Shown here piece by piece: positions 57,339 to 64,000 of a stretch of 64,000 bases of DNA (position 1 is its first letter; every line of letters begins with the position of its first letter). The stretch covers positions 14,554,424 through 14,618,423 of the forward strand of contig OY783192.1 in NCBI GenBank assembly GCA_963678675.1. Direction: 5' to 3'. The stretch is from Xiphydria camelus (taxonomy: Eukaryota > Arthropoda > Insecta > Hymenoptera > Xiphydriidae). A program made the position numbers and the translations under genes. The notes beneath the pieces were generated by a model that saw only the letters and a list, made by a program, of their open reading frames with translations, was not told the DNA's origin and did no database searches.

Positions 57339-57672
57339 CGTCGGTCAAATGCCAAAAGGGTATTCTAAAAAAAATTATATCATTCATCCGTTTTAAAAAT
57401 TGTTAAAACTTCCGACATCACAAATAAAATGTTGAGTGTCCTAACATAAGACTGATGTTTGATTGATATATTGAAGCTCATCAATATTGAATGAGCGCTA
57501 AAATATTAACTCCAGGGAAAAACTAAATTACTATTATTACTAAAAAGATTCCAGAAAATAAACAAAATCGTTATCTATATTAGAAGCATTCCTAATACAA
57601 AAAATTCTGCGGCAAACAACACGAAATCGAGGCGCGCACAATGGATGTTTAAACCGTTCCGCCAGGTAGTTA
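57339..57672 (+). repeat. Direct duplication, copy 2
   Basis: Second copy of 56107-56435. Differences include a 4-base indel near 57470 (GAAGATCTTTATC versus GAAGCTCATC). It continues directly into the ~140-bp tandem repeat. Confidence 0.9.
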
Positions 57673-58040
57673 ATGCCAATATTTTGTTCCGCCAATTTAA
57701 ATTTCCACTTGAAACAGTTGCCTCAATAACATATTAAAAATTGAGCCTTAACTAAATAATAAAAATTTTATTGTTCACACGACGTATTTAGGATGATCCG
57801 CCACCTTTTTAATGCCGGCCAATCGATCCGCCAATTTATATTCATAATTGTGGACTACCAGATGAATAGTAAACAAAATTTCAGCCTTAACTAAATAATA
57901 ATTTTGTGCACTATTTTTTACAAGTTGGGGGCGTTCCGCCAGCCTCCCATACCGCTATCAAGGTTAATCCTCACGGATGGCACTTAGACATGCCCCCCAC
58001 AACATTCTCTCAAAAAATAGGCCTTAACTAAATAATCACT
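57650..58040 (+). repeat. ~140-bp degenerate tandem repeat
   Basis: GCCTTAACTAAATAAT occurs at about 57742, 57884 and 58022, that is 142 and 138 bp apart. TCCGCCA with following AT-rich words recurs near 57690, 57826 and 57930. About 2.8 units are present. Confidence 0.75.
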
Positions 58041-58400
58041 GAAAAATGTCACTAGCTCTTAGTCTAGATGCGCGATAAAATTTATCGCTCGGGCGGCACG
58101 ACGCGTCCACTCGAAGTGTGCCCGTACCTATACTGTGCCCTGGCGCTTTCGAACTCGATAGGTATGTTTATTCGTTCACAGGCGACAGAGGGGTTTTCGG
58201 TAGGCTTCACCAAGGTAGAATCATGGTCAGACAGGGAGGCAAGAAATTCAACGCCGAAAAAATGTGTTTACAGTAAATGTTCATAAAAATCCAAGTAAAC
58301 TTGAATTTTTCAAAAAAACGACGTGATAGAACTTTTTATTTTTTTTTCTCAATCAACACCAAAAAAGACATAAAGTTCAGTTGTCACTTCCCTTGTATTT
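58041..58400. other. Unassigned right end of insertion 2
   Basis: GC-richer to 58190, then AT-rich. No gene. The last ~30 bases contain the inverted GAAAAAATACAAGGGAAG end word. Confidence 0.4.
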
Positions 58401-58411
58401 TTTCATCGCAG

Positions 58412-60021
58412 GCATGTGGTATAGATAAGAATGACTCTTCAAATGAAGGAAATGTGATACTAGATAATGAAACAATTAAATGGGAGGAATTCGAAGCGAT
58501 AACAATAGGGGAACTGGACAAAATGGTGCAGGGAATGGCAAAGAAAAAAGGAACAGTAGAAGGTATATCTACGGTAGTGCTGCAAGAAACATTCGATGTA
58601 TTAGGGGAGAATTTACTAGGGGTAATTAATGCATCCCTTAAGGAAGGAATATGTCCAAAGGAATGGAAAATATCAACAGTAAGCCCTATAGAAAAAGTGA
58701 AGAATATGTTAAATGTGTTAATGAACTCAGACCAATAAATGTATTACCGACGTATGAAAAAGTCTTAGAGTTAGCAGTAAAAAGTCAATTGGATCACTTC
58801 ATAGAAAATAATAAAATATTAATAGAGAATCAATCGGGATTCAGAAAAGGGCATTCTTGTGAGACGGCAATTCAAACAGTATTGGATAAGTGGAAAATAA
58901 TAATTAGTAAAGGTAAAATGATAGGTGTTTTATTCATGGACCTCAAGAGGGAATTTGAGACAATAGATAGAGGAAAACTAATCGATAAGTTAGAAGGATA
59001 CTTCATACGTGAATGATAGGCGGCAACAGCTAAAAATTGGTGAAATAATATCAGATAAGATTCTAACAAACTACGGAGTTCCACAGGGGTCAGTACTGGG
59101 CCCCATACTCTTTATACTATATATAAACGACATAGTCGAGATACAAACAGAAGAAACAAATGTAAAGCTATTCGCAGACGACACAATGATCTATGTAATA
59201 GGAGAAAGCATGGAGGGAATAGAAACTAAACTACAGACAACGTTAACAAAATTAGAAGACTGGTTAAATAAAAATAACCTGAAAATGAATTCAAACAGAA
59301 CAAAATATATGGTAATAAGGAGTGTTAGGAAAGAATTGAGTAGAGAAATTAATGTAATAACGAAAGGAGGAATTCAACTCGAGAGAGTAACAGAAATGAA
59401 ATATTTGGGAGTTTTATTAGATGAACAATTACTGTTTAAAAAACACTGTGAATATGTACTAAAAAAAGTAGGAAAAAGGACAAGTTTCTTAAAAAGAATT
59501 GGAAACAATATATCAATGTATACTCGCTGCCTGGTATATAAAACAATTATTGCTCCGCACTTTGAATATTGTGCAACGATAATGGTAAATATGGGGAAAA
59601 CAGAAATGGATAAGCTGCAGAAAGCCCAAAATCGAGCAATGCGCACTATACTACAAGTGAACAGGTATACGAGAATAAAAGATATACTTGTGAAGCACTA
59701 CATTTTATGTCTGTAGAAGAAAGACTTAATTATAATGTAATTGTTTTTATATATAAAATGGTAAATAATATGATGCCAAATGAATTGTGTAATAATGTAG
59801 AACTTGTAGGGAATAATGGAGGTATGTGTACAAGACAAGCAGGCAATATAAAAATAGATTTAAGGAAAACAACAAGCGCTCAACACAGTCTAATGTATGA
59901 AGGCGCAGTAATGTATAACAGAGTACCTAAGGAAATAAGAAGCATTAATAATCTGAAAAGCTTTAAACACAGCGTAAAAGAGTATGTACTGAGTAAAAGG
60001 ACTGATGTGAACGTAATGTAA
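58412..60021 (+). pseudogene. ORF2 reverse transcriptase and C-terminal domain of CR1-group element
   Basis: RT resumes with CGIDKNDSSNEGNVILDNET, MVQGMAKKKGTVEGIST and CPKEWKISTVSPIEKV. Frameshifts occur near 58690 and 59010. Then NELRPINVLPTYEKVLELAV, QSGFRKGHSCETAIQ, GVLFMDLKREFETIDR, TNYGVPQGSVLGPILFILYI and catalytic KLFADDTMIYV (about 59163-59195). The thumb has MKYLGVLLDEQLLFKKHCEY and IIAPHFEYCATIM. Another break near 59710 leads to the C-terminal domain with YNRVPKEIRSINNLKSFKHS. FADD and the PKEIR-type ending are usual for the CR1/L2 group. All catalytic motifs remain. Confidence 0.85.
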
Positions 60022-60138
60022 AGGTGGGATACTGTAAACGGAGTGCAAGAGTAAAGAGGAGACACGCGAATATATTGTAGAGGTATGAAAATGTAAAGGG
60101 AATGTATGAATAGCCAAGGGCTAATAAACTCGAATCAA

Positions 60139-60140
<2 letters not shown>
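60022..60140 (+). other. 3' UTR of CR1-group element
   Basis: A short purine-rich stretch (GGTGGGATACTGTAAACGGA) ending AATAAACTCGAATCAATA directly before (CT)n. CR1-group elements usually end in short tandem repeats rather than poly(A). Confidence 0.5.

Positions 60141-60189
<49 letters not shown>
60141..60189. repeat. (CT)n microsatellite, 49 bp
   Basis: Pure CT run between the 3' end of one retrotransposon and the apparent 5' end of the next, ending CTCTCTGTGAATC. Confidence 0.95.
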
Positions 60190-60192
<3 letters not shown>

Positions 60193-60533
60193 AATCAGTG
60201 GACACATCCGGCTTTTCACGCTTATTTAGAACAAAATTTCTGCTGCTTTCTGCCCGCAGGCTTTTGTTACAGCCTGTCATTGCATGCGCTATACTGCAAC
60301 AATCTCTTGTCCAATTCGGAGCCAAGTTGGGCTTTGTGTGTGGCTATTTATTGTAAATTATTTGCCGTTACTGGAATGTTTGGAGGTTAGAACTCCTATT
60401 GGCTGTCCTTCTCTCTTCGGCTGTCATCTTACATCGGTCGGCAACTCAGTCGTATCCAAAATCGCACAACCGGCGCCATCTCACGGGACATCTGCAAACC
60501 TGTTAACGCTTATCATCATATTAATAGCGCAAC

Positions 60534-61606
60534 ATGGCTGATAAGGAAGGAGAATTACTAACTCAATCCAATCAATCAAATCCCTCTGAAGAAGACAAAC
60601 AGAAGTCTCGACGTCCAACCGATAGCTCTCAGAACGACTCTGAAGCTTCCGTAGACTCTGTTGAACTGAAATCTTCTCGCAGAAAGCGTACCCTCTCAGT
60701 GATACTGAGGAAAATCCATCGAAACGGACTCTGGACAGAGTTCCAAATGCCATCTTGATGGAGGGTATCAATGATATTAAATGCACTCTGAACATCAGAC
60801 TCCCAGCAATTGAATCGAAACTTGAAATTGTGCATGATGATATCAACTCATTAAAAGCCAGATTTGCCCTTACAAAGAAAAATGCTGATTTCAAGCAGGC
60901 GTTGAGCCAACTTGAAGCACGTGTTGATGAGCTATCCTCTCGTGATTCCCTTGCAGTTGGTCAGTCGAACGTTTTGCCGTCTCTTGAACTTAAAACAGAA
61001 GCCACAAATGCGAGTACGTTGCATTTCAACCGTACTCTCGGAAGGCAAAGTCCCACTAGCGAGCTCGTAGTCTCTGAAATCGCGGCTGTAGGTTAGACCA
61101 ACGAGAATGCAATTCAATTTTTCAGTGGTATTATCAGTCTTCTCGGTTTGATAGCTGCTGCCGACGACTTCACTAGCTCTAGACTTCTCCTCAAACCACC
61201 AACTGCAATCTCAGAGCCCGCACAAAACCCTGCTTGCACTAAATTATCTCTTGCTGTCGTTTGCAAAAATAACTCAATCGTCAAACGTGTAATTGCTTCA
61301 AAGAGTAATTGCTTCGGAGTCATTAAATATACCAAACTCACCGAACACCTCATAAATCTAGGTAACACTAACTTCTCAGTTGCACCTAGTGATTCAATAA
61401 TCAACATTAACGAAATGCTGTCTAATTCTACATACCGTCTGCTTCGTGATGCAAAAATTAGACTTAAAAATGCCTTATTTAAGTATGTCTGGAGCGCATC
61501 TGACGCAGTCCTGGCAAAAAAGACTGATAGAGGCCTAATCCAGAACATTATGTCACCTGATGACATTACCAAGTTGATCAATCTCTACGGATCTCACTCA
61601 AGCTGA
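60534..61606 (+). pseudogene. ORF1 of L2/CR1-type element: coiled coil and FP25-like C-terminal domain
   Basis: The first frame (MADKEGELLTQSNQSNPSEE) is a Ser/Asp/Lys-rich leader. A frameshift near 60755 leads to a helical, coiled-coil-like part (ESKLEIVHDDINSLKARFAL, LSQLEARVDELSSRDSL). After a stop at 61096 and another frame change, the C-terminal domain reads FSVAPSDSIININEMLSNST, YRLLRDAKIRLKNALFKYVW and LIQNIMSPDDITKL. This resembles the C-terminal domain found in ORF1 of many insect CR1/L2 elements, related to the FP25-type domain (INE-LS-YALLKKAK-KYVW). Expected role: nucleic-acid chaperone. Confidence 0.65.
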
Positions 61607-63476
61607 CGTGCATCATCTGGGCAAGCTATATAATCCTCGACTCATCACACTCCGAAACTTCGCTCCTTCAATAAAATTCGTGTTTGCTGTCTCAATGTAA
61701 ATTCATTCCGATCTCATCTAGACGCTCTCTGTGTCCACTTGACCAACCCTCCACAATACCAAGTCATCGCAGTCACCGAAACGTGGCTTTCTAACAACGT
61801 TCCATCCGCTGTAGTTGATCTTCCAGACTTCAACTTTATTCGTAACGATAGAAACACAAATGGTGGCGGCGTCGGTTTATATGTTCATGAATCCCTTTCG
61901 TTCAAAGTCATCTCCAAGTCCAACACGCAATGGCATGGGAAGCCTGGAGTACAAGAGTATCTAACTTGGCCCAGTCCGTATTCGTTGCTGTTGTTGTGGA
62001 TCGGCCTCCACACGCACCTTTCAAAGTGCCATGCGATCTCGGACTTGCACTAGCTGAGGCTATGGATGGCTATAGTCATAAGATTGTTTTGGGTGACTTT
62101 AATCCCGATCAGCTTTCAAATAACTTCGACGCCCAGTACGTAAGGTCACTTCTAAGAGATTATTCGCTTCGTCTCGTAAATCATGGATGCACTCATGTAA
62201 CAGAGACGTCCTCTACATGGCTCGATCTCTGTCTCATAGATGAATCTGATACATTGATGTGCTATGGTAAATCTGAACTGCCACTGGACGCTGGTCACCA
62301 TCTTATTTATGCAGAAATAGAAATTCAACGCGTCGGCTCTGACGCTAAATACATCTCTACACGCAAAGTGAACAATCTCTCTGATGCCGAACCCAATCTG
62401 CAGGCCATCGACTGGCAATTAATAGTGGACACAGCTAACACAATTGATAACGCACTCGAGCAATTTTATCAACATCTTCTCTCTGAAATCGACCTCGTCG
62501 CTCCGAATATCAAAGTAAGAGTGAATTCACTCAAACAAGCGCCGTGGCTAACTAATGATCTATAAAAACTGCTGAGAAATCACTTCGGAAGACCTACCGG
62601 CGCTGGAGACGTACTAGAAATAAAAGAGATCTACTTGACTTCAGGTTACAACGTAAGAAATGGCACACCGATCTGACTCAAGCCAGGACAGACTATTACA
62701 AGTCGCGACTACAAGGTTTATCCATTGCCAACACCTGGAATGAACTCCGCAAACTAGGGCTTATCAAGCCCCTCAGCTCGCCACCATTGGCGGTCTCTGC
62801 CGAGATACTAAATCAATACTTTTTGCTGCCATTTCTTCAAGCAATTCTGCAACTGAGCCATCTACATCGCCTCCTGACACTTACACATTGCAACAAGTTC
62901 AACTTAATCGCCCTAAGTTCTCTTTCTGCACAATCAATAAAGCTGAGTTCGTCCAAGTCGTGTATAAAGTCAAATCCAACGCACAAGGATCAGATGGAGT
63001 TAACCTACGTATGATCAAGGGTCTTATGCCTATCATTACCACCTTCTTCATTGCCTTGTTCAACAAATATATTGCCGATAGTCACTTTCCTCTCTCTTGG
63101 AAAAGTGCTATCGTAGGTCCGATCAATAAAATCTCTTCTCCGACCTCTGCAAACGATTATCGCCCAATATCTCTGCTAACAACACTCAGCAAGATCTTCG
63201 AAAAACTCATCTTCAACCAACTATGCATCTACATCAATCAGTACTCTATTCTTGACCCTTTCCAATGCGGTTTTTGTGCTGGGTATAGCACTCAGTCTGC
63301 GATTATCAAACTCATCAATGACATCAGACATGGGATGGATCAGAAACAAGTCATTATACTGGTACTATTTGATTTTTCGAAGGCATTCGATACAGTATCG
63401 CATAATCTCCTCTTCACAAAGTTGGGTCGACTGGGTTTCTCTGAGAGTGTGGTAAATTGGATTAAATCATGTATAT

Positions 63477-63480
<4 letters not shown>

Positions 63481-63562
<82 letters not shown>
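63481..63562. repeat. (CT)n tract inside RT coding sequence
   Basis: At least 82 bp of pure CT running into the assembly gap. The flanking RT codons (WIKS before, SGRRQ after) belong to neighbouring positions of the protein, so the tract sits where a short TCTCTC codon run would normally be. Confidence 0.95.
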
Positions 63563-63762
63563 NNNNNNNNNNNNNNNNNNNNNNNNNNNNNNNNNNNNNN
63601 NNNNNNNNNNNNNNNNNNNNNNNNNNNNNNNNNNNNNNNNNNNNNNNNNNNNNNNNNNNNNNNNNNNNNNNNNNNNNNNNNNNNNNNNNNNNNNNNNNNN
63701 NNNNNNNNNNNNNNNNNNNNNNNNNNNNNNNNNNNNNNNNNNNNNNNNNNNNNNNNNNNNNN
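63563..63762. other. Assembly gap (200 N)
   Basis: Exactly 200 unresolved bases. The left edge is CT repeat and the right edge begins TCTCTGG, so the gap contains at least more CT; its true length is unknown. Confidence 0.98.
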
Positions 63763-63860
63763 TCTCTGGTCGCAGGCAAGCTATTAAAAAACCTGATGGG
63801 TCTCTCACATCCTGGGAGTGCACAAGGTCTGGCGTTCCACAAGGCTCAATACTTACACTG

Positions 63861-64000
63861 ATCACTACTCAAACTTCTTAATACCTAAGGTCGTATAATG
63901 AGAGAGAGCACGCTAATGCTAATGTTAATTCTAAGATTCTTACTATATTATTAACTAAACTTCATCTTAAATCTACAATTGCTGTTTCATTTGCCTCATT
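63861..64000. other. AT-rich end of window
   Basis: RT homology stops at about 63855. GAGAGAGAG-CACGCTAATGCTAATG follows. No feature recognised in the remaining 140 bases. Confidence 0.4.

Larger units (their letters stand above)
50778..58411. mobile_element. Insertion 2: ~7.6-kb composite insertion in the RT linker
   Basis: Both edges carry an imperfect 10-bp direct repeat (CAGGCCTGCG at about 50768-50777 and CAGGCATGTG at about 58402-58411; 8 of 10 match) that codes QAC in the same retroelement frame. Near each edge GAAAAATACAAG-GAAGT occurs in inverted orientation (about 50789 and 58385), probably terminal repeats. The interior contains a hairpin, two relics of the HAFSGCDTTS family, a TA-flanked element, a 285-bp repeat, a 330-bp direct duplication and a ~140-bp tandem repeat. 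Nine- to ten-bp duplications are typical of MULE-type transposons, but no such transposase is seen. Confidence 0.6.
45306..60140 (+). mobile_element. CR1-group non-LTR retrotransposon, split by two large insertions
   Basis: Plus-strand order: 5' UTR (45306-45816), ORF1 with a PHD-like finger and CCHC knuckles (45817-47063), start of ORF2 (about 47087), insertion 1 (47106-49572), endonuclease and linker (49575-50777), insertion 2 (50778-58411), RT and C-terminal domain (58412-60021), and 3' UTR to 60140. Removing both insertions leaves about 4.7 kb, a normal CR1-group size. (CT)n lies directly on both sides (44792-45305 and 60141-60189). FADD instead of YADD and a C-terminal PKEIR motif point to CR1/L2/Daphne-like clades. 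ORF1 and the RT have several lesions. Confidence 0.75.
60190..63860 (+). mobile_element. L2/CR1-type non-LTR retrotransposon, 3' part cut off
   Basis: Plus-strand element: 5' UTR (60190-60533), ORF1 (60534-61606), ORF2 endonuclease (about 61672-62500) and RT (62888-63476), then a (CT)n tract plus assembly gap, and an RT continuation at 63763-63850. The 5' boundary is the end of a (CT)n run. The 3' half of RT and the 3' UTR are missing; after about 63860 unrelated sequence begins. Multiple frameshifts show it is decayed. Confidence 0.75.
61672..63860 (+). pseudogene. ORF2 of L2/CR1-type element: endonuclease and RT, interrupted
   Basis: Endonuclease: CCLNVNSFRSHLDALC, QVIAVTETWLS (catalytic Glu), GGGVGLYVHESL, a frameshift near 61965, then HKIVLGDFNPDQLS, TSSTWLDLCLIDE and PLDAGHHLIYAEI. 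A stop near 62565 and a broken linker follow. RT: KVKSNAQGSDGVNLRMIKGL, FPLSWKSAIVGPINKI, DYRPISLLTTLSKIFEKLIF, FQCGFCAGYSTQSAI and LVLFDFSKAFDTVSH. At 63476 a CT tract and the assembly gap intervene; RT resumes at 63763 with SGRRQAIKKPDGSLTSWECT and RSGVPQGSIL. The YADD/FADD box is not present. Confidence 0.8.

Noticed and set aside
63462..63865. Open frames spanning the N gap
   Set aside because: They are open only because N codons are unreadable and CT repeats contain no stops.

Overview
This 64-kb window reads as insect nuclear DNA. It is AT-rich and holds nested transposable elements of types common in arthropod genomes: RNase-H-bearing LOA/I-type, Jockey-type, R1-type, CR1/L2-type and RTE-type non-LTR retrotransposons, a DD41D (rosa-like) Tc1/mariner transposon, a PIF/Harbinger remnant, a Helentron-type endonuclease fragment, and a multicopy family with the motif HAFSGCDTTS. 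The mix fits an insect, perhaps a hymenopteran, but the sequence does not settle the species. No intact single-copy host gene, rRNA, tRNA or CRISPR array was found. The only candidate host coding sequence is a two-exon terminal stretch at 37674-38005 (minus).

Layout. 1-2.5 kb: degenerate repeats, a mariner helix-turn-helix relic and one arm of a ~540-bp inverted repeat rich in TCAAGGTCA. 2.5-7.5 kb: a full-length LOA/I-type retrotransposon (minus) with a perfect 13-bp target-site duplication and only two visible lesions in ORF2. 7.6-8.8 kb: relic of a multicopy arthropod gene. 9.3-9.9 kb: second arm of the TCAAGGTCA repeat. 10.5-16.7 kb: Jockey-type, R1-type and another Jockey-like retrotransposon remnant. 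16.7-20.2 kb: long inverted repeats around a HAFSGCDTTS relic, then a fold-back tandem array bounded by GGTCGATATATCGACC. 22.2-24.9 kb: three copies of one repeat; one copy is split by a 922-bp TA-flanked element and a ~285-bp repeat. 25-27 kb: DD41D transposon with ~320-bp terminal inverted repeats. 27-31.8 kb: hairpins, a 33-35-bp minisatellite inside a 2.6-kb element, and another inverted-repeat element. 31.8-36 kb: R1-type 3' fragment and unassigned repeats.

36.4-39.2 kb: Helentron-type endonuclease fragment, candidate host exons, Harbinger transposase 5' exons with an intact intron, and a near-perfect 216-bp hairpin. 40.7-44.8 kb: RTE-type and other reverse transcriptase relics and a probable solo LTR. 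44.8-45.3 kb: a 514-bp (CT)n tract. 45.3-60.1 kb: one CR1-group retrotransposon split by two insertions of about 2.5 and 7.6 kb; the larger one itself carries a TA-flanked element whose removal rejoins a reading frame. A second (CT)n tract follows, then an L2/CR1-type element whose RT is broken by a third (CT)n tract and a 200-N assembly gap.

The features do not form a pathway. Their relations are those of nesting: who inserted into whom can be read from duplicated target sites, empty-site paralogues and restored frames. All calls come from reading motifs by eye; no database search was run.
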